Source: an uncultured Prevotella sp.
GTDB taxonomy: Bacteria > Bacteroidota > Bacteroidia > Bacteroidales > Bacteroidaceae
Direction of reading: 5' to 3'
DNA: 43,696 nucleotides
Assembly: GCA_905234145.1 (NCBI GenBank)
Contig: CAJOGK010000044.1
Span: 1-43,696 of the forward strand
Position numbers and translations under genes: made by a program
Shown: piece by piece, positions 25,644 through 33,310 of the stretch
Layout: each line of letters starts with the position of its first letter
Numbering within the stretch: the first letter of the stretch is position 1
The notes under the pieces: generated by a model
The model's input: only the letters and a program-made list of their open reading frames with translations
Told to the model about the DNA's origin: nothing
Databases searched by the model: none

Positions 25644-26768
25644 TTAAATCAACATCTTTGTGAACTCGTCGAAGAGGAATTCCGTGTCGACAGGTCCGGA
25701 GCAGGCCTCGGGGTGGAACTGTGCCGACATCCAGGGGTTCGTTTTGTGCCGGATGCCCTCGTTCGAGCCGTCGTTCATGTTTACGAACAGCGGTTCCCAG
25801 TCTGAGGGTAGGGTAGAAGCATCTACCGCATAACCGTGATTCTGCGAGGTGATAAAGCACTGCGTAGTGCCCACTCGCTGTACAGGTTGGTTGTGGGAGC
25901 GATGACCATATTTCAGCTTGTAAGTCTTGGCCCCTGCGGCCTTTGCCAATAACTGGTTGCCAAGGCAAATGCCCATACAGGGTTTAACCTGCGCATTATT
26001 CAGGAAGGTGCGGATATTCGCAACCGTCTTACTACATTGCTCAGGATCCCCAGGGCCATTCGCCAAGAACAGGCCATCGAATTCTAACTGATTGAAATCA
26101 TAATCCCAAGGCACGCGTATCACTTCGATGCCACGCTTGATGAGACAACGGATAATATTCGCCTTTACACCACAATCGACCAAAACGACACGTTTCAGAG
26201 GTGAGGGGTGAGAGGTGAGAGGTGAGAGATTACCATCAGGTGAGTAAGTAATCACTTCCTTGCAACTTACTTGCTCCACCCAATTCACAGAACCGTAATC
26301 ATCTGCTTCCGTCATATCTCTTACCTCTAACCTCTCACCTCTAACCTCTATTTTGCCCATCATGACGCCATGCTCACGGAGCACCTTCGTCAGTCGACGT
26401 GTATCGATGCCTGTGATGGCGGGTATTTTCTCACGTTGCAACCAGGCTGCGAGGCTCTCACGGGCATTCCAGTGGGAATATGTTTCGCTATAATCGGCAA
26501 CCACCAGTGCCTTGGCATGAATCTTTTCACTCTCCATAAACAGGGGCAAACCGTTGCTGCCGATGCCCGTATCAGGTACGCCGTAGTTGCCTATCAGTGG
26601 ATAGGTGGTTACCAATATCTGACCCGCATAGCTGGGGTCTGTCAGACTTTCTGGATAGCCCGTCATCGCCGTGTTGAACACCACCTCACCTGCTGTGTCG
26701 GCCATGTAGCCAAACGACCAGCCACAGAATTGGGTGCCATCCTCAAGTACTAATTTCGCTGCTTTCAT
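25644..26768 (-). CDS. carA: Carbamoyl-phosphate synthase small subunit
   Basis: 374 residues, ~15-20 longer than usual because of two short insertions. CarA supplies ammonia from glutamine to CarB. N-terminal domain MKAAKLVLEDGTQFCGWSFG; C-terminal class I amidotransferase with nucleophile GICLGNQLLA and the catalytic His/Glu in QFHPEACSGP. RGERLEVR (~148-155) and LSPLTSHPSPL (~187-197) are encoded by low-complexity GAGGTGAG repeats at 26198-26228 and 26321-26349, in opposite orientations, inside loops before the amidotransferase domain. It lies 5 bases after purF-like and just before the carA-carB repeat element. Confidence 0.95.
   Translation of the reverse strand: MKAAKLVLEDGTQFCGWSFGYMADTAGEVVFNTAMTGYPESLTDPSYAGQILVTTYPLIGNYGVPDTGIGSNGLPLFMESEKIHAKALVVADYSETYSHWNARESLAAWLQREKIPAITGIDTRRLTKVLREHGVMMGKIEVRGERLEVRDMTEADDYGSVNWVEQVSCKEVITYSPDGNLSPLTSHPSPLKRVVLVDCGVKANIIRCLIKRGIEVIRVPWDYDFNQLEFDGLFLANGPGDPEQCSKTVANIRTFLNNAQVKPCMGICLGNQLLAKAAGAKTYKLKYGHRSHNQPVQRVGTTQCFITSQNHGYAVDASTLPSDWEPLFVNMNDGSNEGIRHKTNPWMSAQFHPEACSGPVDTEFLFDEFTKMLI
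26198..26228. repeat. GAGGTGAG repeat inside carA (copy 1)
   Basis: Four-fold GAGGTGAG-type heptamer/octamer, in frame, coding LSPLTSHPSPL. Inverted relative to the copy at 26321-26349. Confidence 0.6.
26321..26349. repeat. CTCACCTCTAAC repeat inside carA (copy 2)
   Basis: In-frame repeat coding RGERLEVR on the minus strand; the same family as 38644-38675 in gltD. Confidence 0.6.
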
Positions 26769-26773
26769 ATCTT

Positions 26774-28513
26774 TTATAACTGCATCTTTATTATTTTCTC
26801 TACATAATTTACAAATGCCTGATTTACCATGCGAATGCCGCCTGGCGTGGGGTAATGGCCAGTAAAGTACCAGTCGCCAGGATGGTTAGGACAGGCCTTA
26901 TGCAATCCTTCAATGCTTTGGTACACCAGTTCGACAGGTGCCCGCATACCATCAGGACTCAGCATTTCTACAATTTTCCAGTTGATTTCATCGACACTAA
27001 ACGGTGCGTAGATGGCTCTCACGTGGTTTGCAGCCATGGGTGCCGTCTTACATTTTCGATAGGTATCTGCAATCAGTTGTTGCATGCCCCGTTCCTTGAT
27101 CAGTTCAATGGCTGCACGGAAAGCACAGAGTTCCTCTAGCCGCGACATGTCGATGCCGTAGTAATCGGGATAACGGATCTGGGGCGAACTCGACACCATC
27201 ACAATCTTCTTGGGATGCAGACGATCGAGGATCTTAAAGATGCTCTCCTTCAGAGTCGTTCCTCGTACGATAGAATCGTCGATAATCACGAGGTTGTCCT
27301 CGAAAGGCACAAGAGAGCCATAGGTGATGTCGTAGACGTGAGCAGCAAGATCGTTGCGCTCGGCACCGTCGGAAATGAAGGTGCGGAGCTTGATGTCCTT
27401 CCACACCACCTTTTCGATACGCACGTCGTGGTTAAGTTTTCGGATACCGTCGGTCATACCATAGAAGGCGACCTCGGCCGTGTTGGGGATATATGAAAAA
27501 ACTGTGTTGGTTACATCGTTGCCGATAGCCCGCATAATGGCTGGCGTGAGTTGTTCGCCCAGTCGTTTGCGTTCCAGATAGATATCACGGTCGGAGCCTC
27601 GGCTGAAATAGATGCGCTCGAAGCTACAGGCACTCAACGTCTTTTCAGGCATAATTTGTTCCAGGCCGATTTTACCACTCTTGCGGACAATGAGCGATTG
27701 ACCAGGTTTCAGTTCCTGTATGTCATCAGCGTGAAGGTCGAAGGTGGTTTGAATGACTGGGCGCTCCGAAGCCAGAACGACCACCTCGTCATCCTGATGC
27801 CAGAAAGCAGGACGGATGCCCCAAGGGTCGCGCACGGCAAACAGCTCGCCAGAGCCAGTTAGTCCGCACATCACATAGCCACCATCAAAATGGGGCATCG
27901 TGGTTTTGAGAACATTCGCCATCTCCACATTATTATCTATATAGGCCGTGATGTCCTTACCCTGTAAGTCTTGTTCTTTGGCTTCTACGAAGAGTCTTTC
28001 AACCTCGCGGTCGAGTCGATGACCCATCAGCTCCAATGTGATATATGAATCGCCATAGATACGTGGTGACTGGCCTTGTGCGGTGAGGAAAGAAAAAACC
28101 TTATCGATATTTGTCATGTTGAAATTTCCACAGAGACACAGGTTCTTGGCACGCCAGTTGTTACGACGCAGGAAGGGGTGGACATATTGCAGACCGCTCT
28201 TGCCTGTGGTAGAGTAGCGGAGGTGACCCATATATAACTGACCCGCAAATGAGTCGTCTACACGCTTGAAGATTTCTGTGATGGCATCCTTGCCTTCGGC
28301 CTTTTCACGGAACATATATTCCTCGCCAGCGGGTGCATCAAGATTGACACAGGCCACACCGGCACCTTCCTGACCACGGTTGTGCTGTTTCTCCATCATC
28401 AGGTAGAGCTTGTTCAGTCCATACCGCCACGTGCCGTATTTCCGCTCATAATAATCGAGTGGCTTCAGCAGACGAATCATCGCTACGCCACATTCATGCT
28501 TCAATTCTTCCAT
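26774..28513 (-). CDS. Amidophosphoribosyltransferase-like protein, long form
   Basis: 579 residues from MEELKHECGVAMI (an in-frame ATG at 28522 adds three). The likely nucleophile is the Cys in HECGV, so a short leader is removed, as in GltB. The Ntn amidotransferase domain covers ~1-280 (HNRGQEGAG, GHLRYSTTG, LCGNFNMTN), followed by a phosphoribosyltransferase domain with the PRPP loop VIIDDSIVRGTT. It is ~100 residues longer than standard PurF (~500) and is the long form found in Bacteroidales. The first purine step from PRPP and glutamine is the expected activity; a side role is possible if a standard PurF exists elsewhere. Overlaps pyrG by 13 bases. Confidence 0.85.
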   Translation of the reverse strand: MEELKHECGVAMIRLLKPLDYYERKYGTWRYGLNKLYLMMEKQHNRGQEGAGVACVNLDAPAGEEYMFREKAEGKDAITEIFKRVDDSFAGQLYMGHLRYSTTGKSGLQYVHPFLRRNNWRAKNLCLCGNFNMTNIDKVFSFLTAQGQSPRIYGDSYITLELMGHRLDREVERLFVEAKEQDLQGKDITAYIDNNVEMANVLKTTMPHFDGGYVMCGLTGSGELFAVRDPWGIRPAFWHQDDEVVVLASERPVIQTTFDLHADDIQELKPGQSLIVRKSGKIGLEQIMPEKTLSACSFERIYFSRGSDRDIYLERKRLGEQLTPAIMRAIGNDVTNTVFSYIPNTAEVAFYGMTDGIRKLNHDVRIEKVVWKDIKLRTFISDGAERNDLAAHVYDITYGSLVPFEDNLVIIDDSIVRGTTLKESIFKILDRLHPKKIVMVSSSPQIRYPDYYGIDMSRLEELCAFRAAIELIKERGMQQLIADTYRKCKTAPMAANHVRAIYAPFSVDEINWKIVEMLSPDGMRAPVELVYQSIEGLHKACPNHPGDWYFTGHYPTPGGIRMVNQAFVNYVEKIIKMQL

Positions 28514-30108
28514 AATATACATGTCTTGATGAAGTCCATAAAGAGCGGGTGCGGATGCAGTACCGTTGAGGAGTATTCGGGGTGGAACTGCATGCCAATG
28601 TACCAGCGCTTTTCAGGGATTTCAACAATCTCAACGAGGTTAGCTGCGGGGTTGATGCCCACGCATTTCATACCATGGCTTTCGTATTCCTCCTGATAGC
28701 GGTTGTTGAACTCGTAACGATGACGATGGCGCTCTTTAATGAGGCTAGCCTCGCCATAGGCCTGCCACGTACGACTACCTTTTTTCAACTCACACTCGTA
28801 AGCCCCGAGTCGCATCGTGCCACCCATCTGCGTGATGTTCTTTTGTTCCTCCATGATATCGATCACATTATGAGGTGTCTTTTCATCCATCTCGGCGCTG
28901 TTGGCATCTTGATAGCCCAGAACGTTACGGGCGAACTCGATGACCATCATCTGCATACCCAAACAGATGCCGAAAGTAGGAAGATCGTGTGAGCGACCGT
29001 ATTCAGCAGCAATAATCTTACCCTCAATACCTCGCTGACCAAAGCCAGGGCAGATAATGATGCCCGCTAAACTTTCCAGTTTGGAGGCGATGTTCTGAGC
29101 TGTAATTTCCTCGCTATTTATAAAATGTATCTTTGCTTTGCGCCCGTTATAGATAGCAGCTAAGCTGAGACTCTCGCGAATACTCTTGTAGGCATCTTGT
29201 AAATCGTACTTGCCCACCAGACCGATGTGTATTTCCTCCTTGGCCTCCTGTTGGAGATGGAGGAAATGATACCACGAAACAAGGCCTCCTGATTCCAGTT
29301 GTAAAGGTGCGCCTAGCTTGCGCAGTATCGCAATGTCGAGTCCCTGCTGCTGCATATTAACAGGAACCTCATAGATAGAAGGCAGATTCTCGCTCTGCAC
29401 CACGCATTCTAGCTCTACATTACAGAAAGAGGCAACCTTGTGTAGGATGCCTTCCTCCAAATGATGTTCTGTGCGCAGGATAAGGATATCTGGTTGGATA
29501 CCCATGCTCTGCAGTTCCTTTACAGAATGTTGCGTTGGCTTGGTCTTAAATTCGCCAGCAGCGTGGAGGTAAGGCACATACGTAAGGTGGATGTTAACGG
29601 CATTCCGTCCCATCTCCCAGCGCAATTGTCGGATGGCCTCCATGAATGGTGCACTCTCGATGTCGCCGATGGTGCCACCGATTTCTGAAATCACGAAATC
29701 GAAGTGATCATGGTTGGCGTTTTCTTTGATGCGTCGCTTAATCTCGTCGGTGATATGTGGTACGACCTGAATCGTCTTGCCAAGGTAATCGCCACGTCTT
29801 TCCTTGTCGATCACGGCCTGATAGATACGACCTGTAGTGATGCTGTTATGACGAGTGGTCTGAATATCTGTGAAGCGTTCGTAATGACCAAGGTCGAGAT
29901 CGGTCTCCATACCATCGGTCGTAACATAGCACTCGCCATGCTCATAAGGGTTTAATGTCCCAGGGTCGATGTTAATGTAGGGGTCGAATTTCTGAATGGT
30001 AACTTTGTAGCCACGTGCTTGCAGCAATTTGCCAATACTAGCGGAGATAATCCCCTTTCCAAGCGAGGAAACCACGCCGCCAGTGACGAAGATGTATTTT
30101 GTGTCCAT
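28501..30108 (-). CDS. pyrG: CTP synthase
   Basis: 535 residues, normal length. Amidoligase domain ~1-267 begins KYIFVTGGVVSSLGKGIISA; the class I amidotransferase domain has GICLGMQMMVIEFARN and ends GMQFHPEYSS. It converts UTP to CTP with glutamine and ATP. First gene of the amidotransferase operon; a -7 box lies 17 bases upstream and the downstream gene overlaps its end. Confidence 0.97.
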   Translation of the reverse strand: MDTKYIFVTGGVVSSLGKGIISASIGKLLQARGYKVTIQKFDPYINIDPGTLNPYEHGECYVTTDGMETDLDLGHYERFTDIQTTRHNSITTGRIYQAVIDKERRGDYLGKTIQVVPHITDEIKRRIKENANHDHFDFVISEIGGTIGDIESAPFMEAIRQLRWEMGRNAVNIHLTYVPYLHAAGEFKTKPTQHSVKELQSMGIQPDILILRTEHHLEEGILHKVASFCNVELECVVQSENLPSIYEVPVNMQQQGLDIAILRKLGAPLQLESGGLVSWYHFLHLQQEAKEEIHIGLVGKYDLQDAYKSIRESLSLAAIYNGRKAKIHFINSEEITAQNIASKLESLAGIIICPGFGQRGIEGKIIAAEYGRSHDLPTFGICLGMQMMVIEFARNVLGYQDANSAEMDEKTPHNVIDIMEEQKNITQMGGTMRLGAYECELKKGSRTWQAYGEASLIKERHRHRYEFNNRYQEEYESHGMKCVGINPAANLVEIVEIPEKRWYIGMQFHPEYSSTVLHPHPLFMDFIKTCILWKN

Positions 30109-30124
30109 AAATCAAAAAGTGCTG

Positions 30125-30132
30125 CAAAGGTA
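30125..30132 (-). promoter_or_regulatory. -7 box of the pyrG operon
   Basis: Minus-strand TACCTTTG; predicted start near 30118, ten bases before the ATG. A clear -33 element is not visible. Confidence 0.5.
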
Positions 30133-30304
30133 GCTATTTCTGATGGCAATCGGACGATAATCTCCTATTTGTATTGTTAAAAATACCGCCAACTATCAAT
30201 TTGTAAAGTTTTGCAGCCCGTTTTTGCGTAATTCGCTTACATTTTGCTCAAAATGTGACCATTATCAAACAATCTGTCAGATTGGAGTTTTTCAAATAAA
30301 GCCT

Positions 30305-30336
30305 CCTCTCCTTCGACTTCGGAGTCGAAAGAGAGG
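30305..30336 (-). terminator. Hairpin after the TorF-like porin gene
   Basis: 14-bp stem with one mismatch and a TCGG loop, 14 bases after the stop of the porin gene, followed on the minus strand by GGCTTTATTTGAAAAA. The T run is weak. It isolates the porin/amt/glnK unit from the pyrG operon. Confidence 0.55.
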
Positions 30337-30349
30337 GCACCTGGTAAAG

Positions 30350-31057
30350 TTATGGATGCAGCGAAAAACCGAAAACCAGGTATGCTTTTTGTGTGCAAGG
30401 GTTGCCGATAATCTCTCCGAAGACAGGAATGGAGAAGCTATCGGTTACCTTGATATCCTTTGTCGCCTTGAGCGAAAGATTGGTGACAGCGAAACCACTC
30501 GTATGACCATTATAGTAATCGGTGGTAAATGGGACGGCGGCAGCCGTTGCAGTCCAATCGACATGGGCTAGTTTGAATGGGACAGTAGCCTCAAAATAAC
30601 TGCTAAAGGCTCGCTTGCCGTCCTCTTTATAATCGTTGCCAGCAAAGTTCGTAAACCATTGTAGCGATAAAAAGCCGAAGTCATAGCCAATGTTGCCCTC
30701 AAAGACATGATTCGTACCATGGGCATTATACCTGAAATAGCGGGCCTCAGGATCACCGCCATCGTTTGTCCAATAATCAGTGATACCGATGTTAAAGCCA
30801 CCGATGGTATAGGAGAGCGTTAAGTCTAACTCCTTGGTATCATCAGCGTTGGAGATGCCAATATTTCCCCAAGCTGACAGACTTAAACCTTTATAAGCGA
30901 TACCCAGCGTTGGCTGGAACGATACGTTGCCAAGATCCTGACCACGCCAGATGTAACTACTGACGATATCTCCATTAATGGTTGCCTCAACCTTATCCTG
31001 CGCAATGGCCGTCGTTCCCATGACCATACTCATTGCCAATAAAACAAGCTTTTTCAT
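30350..31057 (-). CDS. TorF-like putative outer-membrane porin
   Basis: 235 residues. Signal peptide MKKLVLLAMSMVMGTTAIAQ, then alternating hydrophobic/polar strands typical of a small barrel (INGDIVSSYIWRGQDLG near the start is the family's recognisable N-terminal motif), ending in PVFGEIIGNPCTQKAYLVFGFSLHP. It is downstream of amt on the same strand, so a role in letting ammonium or a nitrogen source across the outer membrane is plausible inference. Confidence 0.75.
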   Translation of the reverse strand: MKKLVLLAMSMVMGTTAIAQDKVEATINGDIVSSYIWRGQDLGNVSFQPTLGIAYKGLSLSAWGNIGISNADDTKELDLTLSYTIGGFNIGITDYWTNDGGDPEARYFRYNAHGTNHVFEGNIGYDFGFLSLQWFTNFAGNDYKEDGKRAFSSYFEATVPFKLAHVDWTATAAAVPFTTDYYNGHTSGFAVTNLSLKATKDIKVTDSFSIPVFGEIIGNPCTQKAYLVFGFSLHP

Positions 31058-31118
31058 AATCCTTTTTCTTTTAAAAACAACAAATTTTACAATTTATTGT
31101 CTTGTTGATCCATTTTAT

Positions 31119-32372
31119 TTAGTTGTAACAAGCCTCTCCGTGCTCGTAAATATCCAGGCCTTCTTCCTCAATGCGCTTGTCGACACGCAGGCCGTGAGCA
31201 TACTTGATGCCATAGAAAAGGGCGAAACCGCAGACAGCAGCCCAGAGGTCGATCACCAGAATACCAAAAGCCTGAGCACCAAAGAATCCCCAACCGAAAC
31301 CATAGAAAGCACCATTGGTGGTAGACAACAGACCCGTCATCAGTGTACCGAGAATACCGCATACACCATGTACAGAACTAGCACCTACAGGGTCGTCGAT
31401 GTGCAACTTATGGTCGATAAACTCGATAGCAAATACCAAAGTTAAACCACAAACAAGGCCGATAACAACTGCACCAAGGGGTGATACAATGTCGCATCCA
31501 GCTGTGATGCCTACCAGACCGGCCAACACACCGTTCAACGTCAGTGAGAGCGATGGTTTACCATATTTGATATAGGTAAGGAACATCGTGGCTACACCGC
31601 CTGCAGCAGCAGCGAGGTTGGTGGTCAAGAATACATGACTGATAGCCACACGGTTTACTTCACCAGAAGCAGCCAACTGACTACCTGGGTTGAAGCCAAA
31701 CCATCCTAACCAGAGGATAAACACACCCAGTGCTGCCATCGTCAGGTTGTGACCGGGAATAGCACGACTCTTGCCGTCAGTAGTATACTTTCCGATACGA
31801 GGACCAAGTGCCAGCGCACCGATCAGAGCGAGTACACCACCTACGCTATGCACGATGGCAGAGCCTGCAAAATCGTGGAACACATCGCCAAAGGTGCTCA
31901 TCATAAATCCATCGGCAGCATCGCTACAGAGCCAGCCGCCTCCCCAGGTCCAGTGACCTTCGATAGGGTAGATCAAGAGCGAGATGACAGCACTATATAA
32001 CATATACATCGAGAACTTTGTGCGCTCGGCCATCGCACCGCTGACGATGGTAGCAGAAGTGGCACAGAAGACGGTCTCGAAAATCAAGAAACCCTCTACG
32101 GGCAAGTCGCCCTTGTAGAAACTCAGGTCGCCCCAGTTGGGAGCACCAATAAAACCAGCGCCCTCGCTACCGAACATAAAGCCGAAGCCGAGGAAGAAGA
32201 ACAACAATGAGCCGAACATGAAGTCGACAAAGTTCTTCATCAGGATGTTTGCCGTGTTTTTACTACGTGTAAAACCTGCCTCACACAGTGCAAAGCCCGG
32301 CTGCATCCAGAAAACTAACATGGCTGCCAATAGCATCCATACAGTATCGAGTGATAATCCAATTTCGTTCAT
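31119..32372 (-). CDS. amt: Ammonium transporter
   Basis: 417 residues, 11 expected membrane helices. Amt signatures: MQPGFALCEAGFTRSKNTAN, DFAGSAIVHSVGG with the first pore histidine, the LGWFGFNPGSQL stretch and SSVHGVCGILGTL with the second. No cleaved signal peptide is evident. It follows glnK after a 98-base gap holding an inverted-repeat element, the standard glnK-amt pairing, so transport should be gated by PII. Confidence 0.95.
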   Translation of the reverse strand: MNEIGLSLDTVWMLLAAMLVFWMQPGFALCEAGFTRSKNTANILMKNFVDFMFGSLLFFFLGFGFMFGSEGAGFIGAPNWGDLSFYKGDLPVEGFLIFETVFCATSATIVSGAMAERTKFSMYMLYSAVISLLIYPIEGHWTWGGGWLCSDAADGFMMSTFGDVFHDFAGSAIVHSVGGVLALIGALALGPRIGKYTTDGKSRAIPGHNLTMAALGVFILWLGWFGFNPGSQLAASGEVNRVAISHVFLTTNLAAAAGGVATMFLTYIKYGKPSLSLTLNGVLAGLVGITAGCDIVSPLGAVVIGLVCGLTLVFAIEFIDHKLHIDDPVGASSVHGVCGILGTLMTGLLSTTNGAFYGFGWGFFGAQAFGILVIDLWAAVCGFALFYGIKYAHGLRVDKRIEEEGLDIYEHGEACYN

Positions 32373-32388
32373 AACAATTTTTATTTAT

Positions 32389-32459
32389 ACAACGGATTAC
32401 ACTGATTTCACGGATGGAAATTGCACAAAGCAATCTGTTAAATCCGATAAATCCGTTGT
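32389..32459. repeat. Post-stop inverted-repeat element between glnK and amt
   Basis: Perfect 10-bp ends ACAACGGATT (32389-32398) and AATCCGTTGT (32450-32459), with ACACTGATTTCACGGATGG inside. It begins ten bases after the glnK stop (32470-32472). Confidence 0.65.
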
Positions 32460-32469
32460 CGTTAAACTT

Positions 32470-32817
32470 CTATTTCTTGTCTCTCAGTACAGTGTCGCCG
32501 TGTTCGCCCGTGCGGATGCTCCAGGTGTCGATCATGTCGCTCACGAAGATGCGACCGTCGCCAACCTCACCCGTATGTGCTACTTCGAGAATTACCTTCA
32601 CTGTAGGTTCTACCAACGGATCACGACACACAATGGTCAGAGCAACACGCTCAATGACGTCCGTAGAATATTGTACACCACGATATATTCTTTCCTGTCG
32701 ACTCTGTCCAATGCCGTGAACGTTATGGTACTCAAACCAGTCGATGTCCGAACTTAGCAAGGCCTCTTTGACCTCCTCGAACTTCGTCTTTCGAATAATT
32801 GCTTCAATCCTTTTCAT
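32470..32817 (-). CDS. glnK: PII nitrogen regulatory protein
   Basis: 115 residues. Starts MKRIEAIIRKTKFEEVK; the T-loop holds RGVQYSTD with Tyr50 at the position of the uridylylated Tyr51 of enteric PII; the B-loop TGEVGDGRIFVSDM is intact. PII senses ATP/ADP and 2-oxoglutarate and blocks Amt when nitrogen is plentiful. Next to amt, so GlnK type. Divergent from gltB; the 493-base gap between them carries repeated candidate operators. Confidence 0.93.
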   Translation of the reverse strand: MKRIEAIIRKTKFEEVKEALLSSDIDWFEYHNVHGIGQSRQERIYRGVQYSTDVIERVALTIVCRDPLVEPTVKVILEVAHTGEVGDGRIFVSDMIDTWSIRTGEHGDTVLRDKK

Positions 32818-32895
32818 ACCTTTTTCTCTTTTTACCTAATTAATTATTACTAATAAATCCCTCTCGTTGGGTTGCATTTTGATAATTATCGAGTG

Positions 32896-32903
32896 CAAAG
32901 GTA
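32896..32903 (-). promoter_or_regulatory. -7 box of glnK
   Basis: Minus-strand TACCTTTG; predicted start near 32889, ~70-base leader. Confidence 0.5.
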
Positions 32904-33237
32904 TTGCATATTATCGTAATATCCATGCGTTTTCTATCCTTTTGTTTGTTAAAACATATATTAACTTTCTTTTTGTCAATTTTGCGTGGCATGATTCTGT
33001 CACTTTGTTTACACTTTGTGCCAGATAACCCTCTTTTTGTTACAAAACGTCACTTATCTTGCAAGTCGAACCTTATTGTTATCGTACACAGCAAGCTTGA
33101 AAATAGGTCAAAATGTCAATGTGTAAGTTTTAGAGTGCTTTGCATGGTCTAAAAGTGTCATAATGACATGAAATACGGCTGATTATTGACAAAGTGTAAG
33201 TTGCTTGTATTTTTAAGAATAAAAAGGAAAGCAAAAG

Positions 33238-33269
33238 TTTTATAATAACGACATTTTGCATTATCTTTG
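33238..33269 (+). promoter_or_regulatory. Promoter of gltB
   Basis: TATCTTTG (33262-33269) with TTTT at the -33 position (33238-33241) and a 20-bp spacer. The start site would be near 33276, so the second exact copy of the 14-bp motif (33283-33296) lies just inside the leader. Confidence 0.55.
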
Positions 33270-33310
33270 CAGCCGAAAACGAACAAAGTGTAAGTTAAAG
33301 TTAGATTAAA

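Larger units (their letters stand above)
32818..33310. promoter_or_regulatory. Divergent glnK/gltB control region with repeated ACAAAGTGTAAGTT motif
   Basis: No gene in these 493 bases. ACAAAGTGTAAGTT occurs exactly at 33189-33202 and 33283-33296, at 12 of 14 positions at 33116-33129, and in inverse form, sharing TTACACTTTGT, at 33006-33019. A -7 box for glnK is on the minus strand at 32896-32903 (TACCTTTG). The rest is AT-rich without other structure. A shared nitrogen regulator binding the motif is inference. Confidence 0.55.
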
